From assembly GCA_964354855.1 (NCBI GenBank), contig CAYHBO010000001.1:31214-95213 (forward strand): DNA of 64,000 nucleotides, written 5' to 3'. Under the pieces are notes generated by a model. That model saw only the letters and a program-made list of their open reading frames with translations, ran no database searches and was not told the origin of the DNA. Both the position numbers and the translations under genes were made by a program. The first letter of the stretch is position 1. Every line of letters starts with the position of its first letter. The stretch comes from CAYHBO01 sp964354855 (GTDB lineage Bacteria > Babelota > Babeliae > Babelales > RVW-14). This document shows positions 43,741 through 51,743 of this stretch, piece by piece.

Positions 43741-44874
43741 TTATAGCCCCGCCCCATTCACAAGTGCCATAAAAAAACTCAGCTCTTCTTGAGATAAAAA
43801 CGCAAATTCTACCCGTAAAATATACCAGGAAACCTTATCATGTAACTGATTAGAGCTCAATAACGGCTTAATTTTCACCCAGTCTTTTTCAGTAGTAATT
43901 ACCTGCTGTAAACCAAAATCACGCATTGACTTTATGATTGCAGCGATATCATCAAGAGAGTAATTATGGTGATCTTCAAATCTTGCTTGAGCCCCAACAA
44001 CAACCCCTACTTGCTTTACACTTGCTACAAAGCCATTCCATGACCCAATACCTGCACAAATAAAAAATGGTGCTTGTAACGTAGAGCCCGCTACGCGTTC
44101 ATAATTTTCAAAAAATAAGCCAGAAACGTGATGATTTCCGGTAAACACAGGGACGTTCGCGCGAACCGTTTTTTTAAGATCATTCTTAATCACTTGCAAG
44201 GCTCTTAAATTCACCTGATCAGCATGAGTCAGAACAATAACATCTGCGCGTGTAATATCTTTTTCTCGCAATCTTCCAGCAGGAACACAATGCCCGTTTT
44301 CAAATGGATAGCGCGCATCAAGCAAAAGTATTTCAAGATTTTTATAGAGCGAATGGTGCTGATATGCATCATCAAGAATAATTGCAACGATATTTTCATG
44401 TGATTGTTTAAGGTGCTGTTCAAGCAACTTACATGACGCAGCCCGATCTTTACCAATAACAACAGGGCCCTTAAGTGCTTGTGCCAACATAAACGCCTCA
44501 TCACCACTTGTTACTACATCAACAAACACCGTACGCCCATCACTAACCATAAGACTTCCCTTGGTAGTGCCCCCATACCCTCGCAATAAGACAGCAGGGT
44601 TTCCAGGGCAAATGGTCATCAAAAATTGAACAAAGACCGATTTTCCAGTTCCACCAAGCGAAATATTTCCAACCGATATTACCGGCCAAGGGGCCCGATA
44701 TGGTTTACGTAGTAACTTAAAGCGATTAATGACATAAAAGAAGAGGCAATATAACGTTTCTAAGAAAAAAAGTAAGAACCATAGAAGTTTTTCTACGATT
44801 CTTACTTTTTTATGATCTCGTGTTTTATTCCAAAAATGTTGTAGCCATGCGCTAATGTTTTGTACGATCTTCAC
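43741..44874 (-). CDS. lpxK: Tetraacyldisaccharide 4'-kinase LpxK
   Basis: The 377-residue enzyme phosphorylates the lipid A disaccharide at the inner membrane. It has an N-terminal hydrophobic helix (LLWFLLFFLETLYCLFFYVI), then APWPVISVGNISLGGTGKS with the P-loop, LLRGYGG, DDAYQHHSL, and TTEKDWVKI near the end. The length is slightly over the family's usual size. The GTG start lies two bases after the infB stop, so it is read with nusA and infB. With lpxD it supports lipid A synthesis. Confidence 0.92.
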   Translation of the reverse strand: MKIVQNISAWLQHFWNKTRDHKKVRIVEKLLWFLLFFLETLYCLFFYVINRFKLLRKPYRAPWPVISVGNISLGGTGKSVFVQFLMTICPGNPAVLLRGYGGTTKGSLMVSDGRTVFVDVVTSGDEAFMLAQALKGPVVIGKDRAASCKLLEQHLKQSHENIVAIILDDAYQHHSLYKNLEILLLDARYPFENGHCVPAGRLREKDITRADVIVLTHADQVNLRALQVIKNDLKKTVRANVPVFTGNHHVSGLFFENYERVAGSTLQAPFFICAGIGSWNGFVASVKQVGVVVGAQARFEDHHNYSLDDIAAIIKSMRDFGLQQVITTEKDWVKIKPLLSSNQLHDKVSWYILRVEFAFLSQEELSFFMALVNGAGL

Positions 44875-44876
44875 AA

Positions 44877-47222
44877 TTAGTCGTTAACTTCAACCTCGGT
44901 GAAACACTGTACAATGTCATCTTCTTGCCATTCATGGAAAACATCTGAGGAGAATGCAAATTCGAATCCGGTATGAATTTCTTTAACCGACTTACGATCA
45001 CGCTGCAAGCTAGTAATTTTGCCTTCGCCAACTTTTCTGCTATCGCGCATACAAATAACTTTACTTGTACGAGAGCAGATCCCTTCGCGAAGATAACAAC
45101 CAGCAATAATACCAATTCCTTTGATATCAAATACTTTTCTTACAACAGCTTCCCCGGTTTTTTTCCAAACTTTTTTAATTACTTTTTTAGCATCTAGTGA
45201 TTTTTCAATATATTCAATCAACTCATAAATGATACCGTATAACTCAATAATAACGCGCTTTTCTTTTGCAATTAACATCGCGTTCTTTTCAGCTTTAACA
45301 CTAAACCCAATAATCTCAGCCCCGATACCAGCAGCAAAATCTATATCATTTTCAGTAATATCGCCAATAGTACTTGAAGCAATAACGATTGAACAGCCTA
45401 TATCTTTTTTAGCTTTTGAAAGTTTTTCTATGGAATTAAGAATCGCTTCAAGAGAGCCTCGTGTATCTGCTTTGATCATGAGAGTGATTTGATTTTTGGT
45501 CAGCGCAAATGGATCTTGTTGTTGCAAGAACCCTGTTGCGCTACTCTTATCATCACGTTTTCCAGCACGAGCCTTTAAATAAACATCAACTGGAACTACA
45601 GTAAGCCAATCACTCATTGCATTACTACCATTAAATCCTACGATATTGATCGGAGTTGATGGGCCTGCGACTTCTAAGCGTTTACCAAAAGGATCAATTA
45701 ACAACCGAACCTTTCCAACCGCGTCACCACAGATAAAGTAATCACCAACCTTAATGGTTCCTTCTGTACAAATTGCCGTAGCAACTGGACCATACCCTTT
45801 ATCAAGGCGAGACTCTACAATAAATGCCTTACCCGGCTCTTCAGCATGACCTTTAAGTTCCATCATTTGAGCTTGAAGTGTAATCATATCAAGCAGATTT
45901 TCAACACCTTCACCGGTTTTAGCAGAAACTGGAGCGAAAATAACATCGCCACCCCAATCTTCAGACATTAAATTTTGTTGAGCAAGTTGACGTTTGATTG
46001 TTTCCAATCCGGTCATCGAGCCAAGCTTATCAATCTTATTAATAGCAACGATAATTGGAACTTTTGCTTCTTGTGCGTGCTTAATTGCTTCTATAGTTTG
46101 CGGCATAACACCATCATCAGCAGCAACGACAAGAACAACTATATCAGTAACACGTGCACCACGCTTACGCAAGTAAGAAAAGGCTTCATGTCCAGGAGTA
46201 TCAAGAAAAACTATTTTGCCACGAGAACTCTCAACTTGATAAACACTAATATGTTGAGTAATGCCACCTTTTTCTCGTGCAGCAACTTTGGTCTTTAAAA
46301 TATAATCGAGAAGAGATGTTTTTCCATGATCAACGTGACCCATGATTACAACAACCGGCCAACGATATTTTCCACCGTCTACCGTAAGATCTTTTTTGGA
46401 TAATTCTGTTTTCGCTACAACAGGAGCATTTGAGAAAGTAATCTCAAACTGTTGCGCCAAATTTTTGATAATATCAGTCGATAGAATTTGATTTTTATTA
46501 CAAACTTTTCCTTGTTTCAACAAGGTAGAGATTAATTCTGAGGCTGGCTTTCCCATAAGTTCTGCAATTTCAAACAACGGCCGCTCTTTATCTATAACCA
46601 TTTCGGTAACTGCAATTAACTCAGTAACCTGTTCTTGTTGTGTGCGTCTTTTTCTTCTTCTTGAAGAGCGTCTTTTTGGTTTAGATATCGCAAAGCGACG
46701 AGCGAATTTATCTTCTCCCTTAAGCCCTAAAACTTTCCCGCCTTCTGAAACAGCTTCTTCAACGACTTCACGTAATATCGCCTCTTCTTCTTTAGTTACG
46801 GCACGAAGCTCAGTTGCTTTTCTTCTAGGTTCCTCATAAAACATATCACTCTGCGACTCATAAGAACGAGGCGTTTCAGCACGAGGAGCCTGTTGTAATT
46901 TTTCCAATTTTTCCACTTCTTGATTAGGAGTTGTTTTCTGATGTTCTTTTAAAGCAGTTTTTGAAGAAGCCACCGGTTTAGCAAAGGGGACAACATTTTT
47001 ATTCACCGAAGTTTCTTTTTTTTGATTTTCTTTAGTGACATTCTTTTCAGGGACTTCTGGAGACACGCTTTTGCTAAATTTTTTACGTGCAAGTTCACAA
47101 TCTTGGTCAGATAACATAGACATATGACTTGATGCATCTACCCTTGCATCTTGAAAAAAAGCCAATAAATCTTTGCTTGAAAGACCTAATTCTTTAGCCA
47201 ACACATAAACACGCGTATCCAC
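44877..47222 (-). CDS. infB: Translation initiation factor IF-2
   Basis: The 781-residue GTPase positions initiator tRNA on the 30S subunit. It has a short N-terminal IF2_N domain (RVYVLAKELGLSSKDLLAFF), a charged linker including RSSRRRKRR, a second IF2_N region, and then the G domain with GHVDHGKTSLLDYI, DTPGHEAF and NKIDK. The beta barrels and C-terminal domains follow (VIAGCYLREG, RDRKSVKEIHTGFEFAF). The start codon is GTG. It follows nusA after 28 bases, the conserved nusA-infB order; rbfA is not next. Confidence 0.97.
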   Translation of the reverse strand: MDTRVYVLAKELGLSSKDLLAFFQDARVDASSHMSMLSDQDCELARKKFSKSVSPEVPEKNVTKENQKKETSVNKNVVPFAKPVASSKTALKEHQKTTPNQEVEKLEKLQQAPRAETPRSYESQSDMFYEEPRRKATELRAVTKEEEAILREVVEEAVSEGGKVLGLKGEDKFARRFAISKPKRRSSRRRKRRTQQEQVTELIAVTEMVIDKERPLFEIAELMGKPASELISTLLKQGKVCNKNQILSTDIIKNLAQQFEITFSNAPVVAKTELSKKDLTVDGGKYRWPVVVIMGHVDHGKTSLLDYILKTKVAAREKGGITQHISVYQVESSRGKIVFLDTPGHEAFSYLRKRGARVTDIVVLVVAADDGVMPQTIEAIKHAQEAKVPIIVAINKIDKLGSMTGLETIKRQLAQQNLMSEDWGGDVIFAPVSAKTGEGVENLLDMITLQAQMMELKGHAEEPGKAFIVESRLDKGYGPVATAICTEGTIKVGDYFICGDAVGKVRLLIDPFGKRLEVAGPSTPINIVGFNGSNAMSDWLTVVPVDVYLKARAGKRDDKSSATGFLQQQDPFALTKNQITLMIKADTRGSLEAILNSIEKLSKAKKDIGCSIVIASSTIGDITENDIDFAAGIGAEIIGFSVKAEKNAMLIAKEKRVIIELYGIIYELIEYIEKSLDAKKVIKKVWKKTGEAVVRKVFDIKGIGIIAGCYLREGICSRTSKVICMRDSRKVGEGKITSLQRDRKSVKEIHTGFEFAFSSDVFHEWQEDDIVQCFTEVEVND

Positions 47223-47249
47223 AATTCATATCTTTCATTAAAACTAATT

Positions 47250-48374
47250 TTATTCTAAATCTTCATTACTTTTATCATCAAGAATGGTATCAGTATCCAA
47301 GAAACTATTATTAATACTTTCCCGATCTATAGCACTAAGAGAACCTTCTTCAGCTCTTTGTCCAACAACATCTTGTAATTGAATTTCAACTCCCACAAGT
47401 TTAGCTGCCAAGGAAATATTTTGTCCCATTTTTCCAATGGCAATTGAGCGTTGATCTTGTGCCAACCAAACAATGGCTCTGCCATCTTCAGTAATTTCAA
47501 CATTATCAATTTCAGCAGGCTTAAGACTTTGAGCAACTAATTTTTCAAAATCTTCTGTCCATTCAATTAAATCAATTTTTTCCTGGCCAAGCTCACGAAG
47601 TATCGGTTTAATACGAGCTCCACCAACTCCAACACAGGTTCCAACAGGATCAATTTCTTTTGAACTAGATGCAACAACCGCTTTGGTTTTGTATCCAGCA
47701 ATGCGTACTATTTTTTTTACCTCAACGGTACCTTCATAAACTTCTGGAATTTCTAACTCAATTAATTTTTTAACAAATTCAGCGGAAGATCTGTCAAGAA
47801 TAAGTTGATAATCTCCACGTGCAACTGACAATACTTCTTTAAGTAAGGCTTTAATTTGGAACCCTACACGAAACTGTTCTGCTTGGGCTGATTTATCAAC
47901 AGGAAGAATTGCTAAGACTTCTCCAATCTTAACCACAAGTCCTGCGTGCTCTTTTTTATGAGCAACCCCAGTAACAATAGAGCCTTTTTTATCTTTAAAT
48001 TCGTTACAGATGGCCATTTGCTCAAGTTCTCTGATCTTGGTTGCAATAATATTTTTTGCCGCAAGTATTTCTATGCGTCCAATAACTCCATCAAAGGGAA
48101 CTAATATAATATCATCCAATTTTGCAGTAGCATTAATGGCCTTTGCTTTACGAGGTGTAATCTCAATATCTTCATCTTCAACAACGGAAACTATTGTTTT
48201 TTCCGCAAGAATTTCCATATCGCCAACTTTTTTATTAAGCGATACGCTGAATTTTACGTGAGGATATTTCTTTTCATAAGCGGCTAAGATTCCGTCACAA
48301 ACAATCTCTGAGACTTGCTCTCGATTAAGGCCACGTTCTTCGATTAGGCTATCAATTACTTCGGTTAGCTTCAC
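47250..48374 (-). CDS. nusA: Transcription termination/antitermination factor NusA
   Basis: I chose the GTG at 48374 because AAAGGA lies about seven bases upstream and the N-terminus then reads VKLTEVIDSLIEERGLNREQ, typical for NusA. An ATG at 48395 would add seven unusual residues. The product of about 374 residues has the N-terminal polymerase-binding domain, an S1 domain (about residues 127-190), and KH1 and KH2 (VGTCVGVGGARIKPILREL; SIAIGKMGQNISLAAKL). It lacks C-terminal acidic repeats. Its promoter must lie within or next to the candidate origin. Confidence 0.95.
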   Translation of the reverse strand: MKLTEVIDSLIEERGLNREQVSEIVCDGILAAYEKKYPHVKFSVSLNKKVGDMEILAEKTIVSVVEDEDIEITPRKAKAINATAKLDDIILVPFDGVIGRIEILAAKNIIATKIRELEQMAICNEFKDKKGSIVTGVAHKKEHAGLVVKIGEVLAILPVDKSAQAEQFRVGFQIKALLKEVLSVARGDYQLILDRSSAEFVKKLIELEIPEVYEGTVEVKKIVRIAGYKTKAVVASSSKEIDPVGTCVGVGGARIKPILRELGQEKIDLIEWTEDFEKLVAQSLKPAEIDNVEITEDGRAIVWLAQDQRSIAIGKMGQNISLAAKLVGVEIQLQDVVGQRAEEGSLSAIDRESINNSFLDTDTILDDKSNEDLE

Positions 48375-48563
48375 AAGCCATCCTTTTTTTAACATTCATT
48401 TAACTTAAGATCTTTTTCTTGGAGATATAAAAAAAGAATTATCAACAACCCACGTAGTCTATCGGAACTTTTCCAAAAAGTGAAGGCATACCGAGTACGC
48501 TTTAAGACATTTCTCATTTTTAATCTTTTCTTATTGAAAAAAAACTTTTTCTCTCCTTCTTCT

Positions 48564-48606
48564 TAAATATAAATATTTATATTTAGTAGTAGTAGTAGGC
48601 TCGGCG
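48564..48606 (+). other. Probable unwinding element: AT-rich tract, five TAG triplets, GC-rich tract
   Basis: AAATATAAATATTTATATTT is followed by five consecutive TAG triplets (48584-48598), GGCTCGGCG, and then the first DnaA-like box at 48612. This order (AT-rich, trio, GC-rich, box) matches the basal unwinding system described for Bacillus subtilis, with TAG triplets reading toward the boxes. Confidence 0.75.
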
Positions 48607-48677
48607 AAAATTGTTGATAACTCAAAAAAAAATCAAAATTATATCGTTCTATAACGCGTTATCAACCGGTTTTGAAT

Positions 48678-48730
48678 TGTTGATAACTTGTGGATAACTT
48701 GTTGATAACTTGTGGATAACTTGTTGATAA
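48678..48730 (-). repeat. Left DnaA-box array, five boxes at 11-bp spacing
   Basis: TGTTGATAA and TGTGGATAA alternate at 48678, 48689, 48700, 48711 and 48722, exactly one helical turn apart. All boxes face the same way. Confidence 0.88.
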
Positions 48731-48828
48731 CTTTTTAAGTCTTTCATTTAATCGTGCTATAAGCCTTATTCAATGGATAATTCTCTATAATAACTACCCA
48801 ATAGACCTTTTCATGACAAGAAAAAAAG

Positions 48829-48871
48829 TTATCAACAAGTTATCCACAAGTTATCAACATAGTTATCAACA
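48829..48871 (+). repeat. Right DnaA-box array, four boxes in the opposite orientation
   Basis: TTATCAACA at 48829, TTATCCACA at 48840, TTATCAACA at 48851 and 48863, spaced 11, 11 and 12 bp. Together with the left array it forms a large inverted repeat around a roughly 100-bp AT-rich centre. Confidence 0.88.
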
Positions 48872-49011
48872 ATGAAATTTTCCCTATTTATTTCAACCTG
48901 AAACATTTAAAGATTAGATGTAATTTTTATTATCTGAAGTTAAAAAGTTATTTATAATGGCTTATAAGTCATTAATTTCTATTAGTATATTGATCAAGGG
49001 TGGATAAATGT

Positions 49012-49061
49012 CCTAGGATGGTGAAGATAAGCAATTGGGCTTAAAAACGAATTATCCTAGG
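49012..49061 (+). promoter_or_regulatory. Leader hairpin overlapping the ribosome site of the C11 protease
   Basis: CCTAGGAT (49012-49019) pairs perfectly with ATCCTAGG (49054-49061). The Shine-Dalgarno AGGGGG begins inside the 3' arm, five bases before the ATG at 49070. It may limit ribosome access. Confidence 0.5.
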
Positions 49062-49069
49062 GGGATGCA

Positions 49070-50497
49070 ATGAAGATCTTTAGTACACAGAGCGTTTATC
49101 TTTTGAGTAAAAAAATCACATACTTGGTATCTTTTTTTGTTGTTTTCGCAGCAGGGCTTGAAGTCACTCCTGCTGCTCCTACTGCAGCAGAAAATGCTGA
49201 TTGGACTATTCTTGTTTATGTGCAAGCACGTAATAATTTAAGTTCTTTTTCTGGAAGAAATTTTAGTGATATGGCGGCAGTAGGCTCAACAAAAAACCTT
49301 AATCTCTTGGTGCAATGGTATAAGCCTGAAGATCAAGGGGTATGGCGCTATAAGATTGAAAAAAATCAACTTAATCTAGATGCTCATCTTCCTTCCCCTT
49401 CTGATGGGAATAGTGCACAGGATCTTGTTGAAGCAATGCGTTGGGCGGTCAAAAAATATCCCGCTAAAAAATATTGTTTAATTTTATGGAACCATGGAGT
49501 AGGTATTTTGGATCCAATATGGGGTAATTCCTCAGTTCAAATTAACAAAAAATATTTAATTAATAACCCAAAAATACAAATAGCGGGGATTACTACTGAA
49601 GATACAGGTTATGAGTTTGATGAAACAATGATGCTTATGGCTGAAAATAATGTTAATAAAGGGATTCTTTTTAATGAACAAAGTAAAACCTATATGAATA
49701 ATCAAGTTTTGGCTGCTGCATTAAAACAGATTAAGAATGAGGTTTTAGATGGGAAAAAAATTGACATAATAGGCATGGATGCGTGCCTTATGGGAATGAT
49801 TGAGGTTGCTTATCAGATAAAAGACTGCGCAGACTTTATGGTTACTTCTCAAGAGGTCGAACTTGCTTATGGATGGAATTATTTAGGATGGTTACAAGAT
49901 CTTTCAGTAAAAATAATTTCTCCGGCTCATGTTGCTAAAGCAATTGTGCAGTCTTATGAGTCTATGTATAAAAGCAAGATTCCTTTTTATACTCAATCAG
50001 CAGTTGACTTAAATAAGGTAGAACAGCTTAAGAAGGCCGTTGATGATGTTTCTATTAATATGATGACCTGTTATGCCGTAGATGGCCTATCATTCAGCCA
50101 GGTGGTAAAAAGAGCTCGGCAGAGTTGTCAGCAATTTAGCTCGGTAAGTTATGTAGATTTACATTCTTTTATGAAAGAGCTTTCCCGTGAAGTGAAAGCT
50201 TTCTATAAGTTTGATGAAAATTTATCTACCGATCTTATTGTTGCAATTAACATGTTAAATGGGTCTCTTGATCTGGGTGTTAAAAATGTTGAAGACATTG
50301 TCATTTCAAACGTTGCAGGGAAGCATATGACACAAGCACGAGGGGTATCAATTTACTTTCCCCGCTATATGATTGATCCTTCTTATGAGAGGACCTCTTT
50401 TGCTCAGGATGGTATGTGGACCGATCTTTTAAAGCATGTTTTAATTAATAGAAATCACTATCTTTCTTTGATGGGGGATGGGGTGGTAACGCCGTAA
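49070..50497 (+). CDS. Secreted clostripain-family (C11) cysteine peptidase, copy 2
   Basis: The 475-residue product has a signal sequence (ITYLVSFFVVFAAGLEVTPAAP) and a C11 domain: WTILVYVQARNNLSSF, catalytic His142 in LILWNHGVG, Cys229 in GMDACLMGM, and TSQEVELAYGW. It is a paralog of the peptidase at 21765-23042 with an insert between His and Cys. It should cleave after basic residues outside the cytoplasm. It is the first gene to the right of the candidate origin. Confidence 0.9.
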   Translation: MKIFSTQSVYLLSKKITYLVSFFVVFAAGLEVTPAAPTAAENADWTILVYVQARNNLSSFSGRNFSDMAAVGSTKNLNLLVQWYKPEDQGVWRYKIEKNQLNLDAHLPSPSDGNSAQDLVEAMRWAVKKYPAKKYCLILWNHGVGILDPIWGNSSVQINKKYLINNPKIQIAGITTEDTGYEFDETMMLMAENNVNKGILFNEQSKTYMNNQVLAAALKQIKNEVLDGKKIDIIGMDACLMGMIEVAYQIKDCADFMVTSQEVELAYGWNYLGWLQDLSVKIISPAHVAKAIVQSYESMYKSKIPFYTQSAVDLNKVEQLKKAVDDVSINMMTCYAVDGLSFSQVVKRARQSCQQFSSVSYVDLHSFMKELSREVKAFYKFDENLSTDLIVAINMLNGSLDLGVKNVEDIVISNVAGKHMTQARGVSIYFPRYMIDPSYERTSFAQDGMWTDLLKHVLINRNHYLSLMGDGVVTP

Positions 50498-50506
50498 TAA
50501 ACCTGT

Positions 50507-50544
50507 ATACTAAGCCTTTGTTTTAAAAAATAAAGGCTTAGTAT
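50507..50544 (+). promoter_or_regulatory. Perfect 13-bp hairpin enclosing the ribosome site of the next gene
   Basis: ATACTAAGCCTTT (50507-50519) and AAAGGCTTAGTAT (50532-50544) are perfect reverse complements. The 3' arm contains the AAAGG ribosome site and ends directly before the ATG at 50545. There is no T-run, so RBS sequestration is more likely than termination. Confidence 0.65.
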
Positions 50545-50805
50545 ATGAATCAAGAAATTAGTCAGCCGTTTATGGCTTGTGTGTATTATCAAGCTAATGT
50601 TGACAAGAAGCGCGCCTGGTTTGTTATGGGTGTGTTCCGAAATGAAGACAACGTTGCCTTTGTGCGTGCGCTAGATGGTCGTAGTGATAAGTTTGAGTTC
50701 TTTGTTCCAAGGGGCCTTGTAGAGGAATTTCTTCACGCAGCAAAATATCTTACGACACATGGGTACATTGATGGACTTGAGCAGATGAAAAATAGGTTGG
50801 CTTAA
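50545..50805 (+). CDS. Small cytosolic protein of unknown function (86 aa)
   Basis: The 86-residue product has no signal peptide or membrane segment. It reads as a compact alpha/beta domain (MACVYYQANVDKKRAWFVMGVF, then FVRALDGRSDKFEFFVP and a C-terminal helix GLVEEFLHAAKYL). I do not recognise a family. Its start lies at the base of a perfect hairpin that pairs its ribosome site, so its translation is probably controlled. Its end overlaps the GluRS-like gene on the other strand by four bases. Confidence 0.75.
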   Translation: MNQEISQPFMACVYYQANVDKKRAWFVMGVFRNEDNVAFVRALDGRSDKFEFFVPRGLVEEFLHAAKYLTTHGYIDGLEQMKNRLA

Positions 50806-51587
50806 CCGGCTCGTTCGAATCGCTTAACGATCATTTTAGCGTCGATTTCTGTTTGTTTTCTGGGCTGAGGGACAGGGGCCTGTGTATCAAAAATTGGCTC
50901 ATGCACATAGAAAGAGAGTCGGCTCGTCCTTTGTAAATCGCGTAGCTTAAATCCAAAGTCATGTTTTGATAGATTTTCATCTTTATTATTACAAGCTATA
51001 GATTCATGTATATACATTGGCGTCTTGAGGGCAAGTGCGTCATACATTGATAACTGTAATGCCGTATTATTTAAGTGATCTTCTCCGCGAATGACATGGC
51101 TGATTTCCATCAGAACATCATCAACAAAATTACTAAAAATAAAGGTGAATGACCCGTCTTGAAGGGTAAGGGCAAAATCTGCAAAGTGTTGCATGTCAAT
51201 CGTGTGGGTTTTGTGATTAATGGTGTTGAATAACAGCGCTTGATGTTCATTAATTTTAAAACGCCAGATGTAAGGTTGTTTGGCTTCCATTTTTTGTGTA
51301 ATGCAATCGGTAGAAAGATTCAAGCAGCGGCGATCATAATGTGGTAGCTTTTTCATAGCAATCTGTTTTTTCCCCATTATTTCAAGTCGTTCTTCTGAGC
51401 AAAAGCAACGGTATGTACGTCCCATGTTGACAAACTCAATTAGTTTTTCTTCATAAAAATGAATTCTTTGAGATTGAAGAGAGGGCTCGTGTTGGCTGCC
51501 AATAATAGGGATTTTGTCATAGTTTAATTCACGCCATTTTATCTGAGTAAGCAATATGTTGGCGTTACGTGTGATATTGGTTGACAT
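50802..51587 (-). CDS. Truncated glutamyl-tRNA synthetase-like protein without HIGH motif
   Basis: The 261-residue product matches the middle of the GluRS catalytic domain: HEPSLQSQRIHFYEEKL, YRCFCSEERLE, LPHYDRRCL, FSNFVDDVLMEISHVIRGEDHLNNTALQLSMYDAL. The N-terminal Rossmann part with HIGH is missing, the KMSKS loop is reduced to NLSKHD, and there is no anticodon-binding domain. It therefore cannot be a normal aminoacyl-tRNA synthetase. It could be a decaying duplicate or a repurposed protein. Its start and leader are a copy of those of the gene at 51694-52719. Confidence 0.75.
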   Translation of the reverse strand: MSTNITRNANILLTQIKWRELNYDKIPIIGSQHEPSLQSQRIHFYEEKLIEFVNMGRTYRCFCSEERLEIMGKKQIAMKKLPHYDRRCLNLSTDCITQKMEAKQPYIWRFKINEHQALLFNTINHKTHTIDMQHFADFALTLQDGSFTFIFSNFVDDVLMEISHVIRGEDHLNNTALQLSMYDALALKTPMYIHESIACNNKDENLSKHDFGFKLRDLQRTSRLSFYVHEPIFDTQAPVPQPRKQTEIDAKMIVKRFERAG

Positions 51588-51690
51588 GAAAAATCCTCTG
51601 GAAAAATCATCTGGATACGATAGGCAAAATCGACGTTAAAAATGTAATAAAGAGGTTATCTCATGCACGTATTCCGTCAAGGGCCTTTGT
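51579..51690. repeat. Duplicated divergent leader, copy 1
   Basis: From GGTTGACATGAAAAATCCTC through GGATAC, CAAAATCGAC and AGAGGTTATC to TTCCGTCAAGG this matches 52711-52806 with small indels. It includes the start codon of the minus-strand gene and that of the plus-strand gene. Copy 2 drives the exported protein (51694-52719) and pgeF; copy 1 is attached to the GluRS-like gene and a pgeF fragment. Confidence 0.85.
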
Positions 51691-51743
51691 TTATTAAAGC
51701 CTGGAAAAAAGGCGCCCCTGTAAGAGTGCGTAATAAAATTTGA
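51663..51743 (+). pseudogene. 5' fragment of pgeF (26 codons)
   Basis: The reading frame starts MHVFRQGPLFIKAW and ends after 26 codons at a TGA. The start matches MLTFRQGSLRIFW of pgeF at 52780, and the upstream sequence matches too. It is the duplicated beginning of pgeF, diverging after about ten codons, and it overlaps the 3' end of the gene on the other strand. Confidence 0.75.

Larger units (their letters stand above)
48430..48880. other. Candidate chromosomal replication origin (oriC)
   Basis: The 695-bp gap between nusA and the C11 protease holds eleven exact copies of TTATCAACA or TTATCCACA, in both orientations (48439, 48612, five in 48678-48730, four in 48829-48871). The second form is the DnaA-box consensus. 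It also holds an AT-rich tract, five TAG triplets and a GC-rich stretch. Genes to the left are mostly minus and those to the right mostly plus. Sampled lines show C over G to the left (17:9 at 28321-28380) and G over C to the right (23:10 at 55141-55200). No dnaA gene is adjacent. In the rest of the gap I see only the hairpin at 49012-49061. Confidence 0.82.

Noticed and set aside
48678..48871. Repeat arrays as a CRISPR or plasmid iterons
   Set aside because: The 11-bp spacing leaves no spacers, the units match the DnaA-box consensus, no rep or cas gene is near, and the flanks are the nusA-infB locus.
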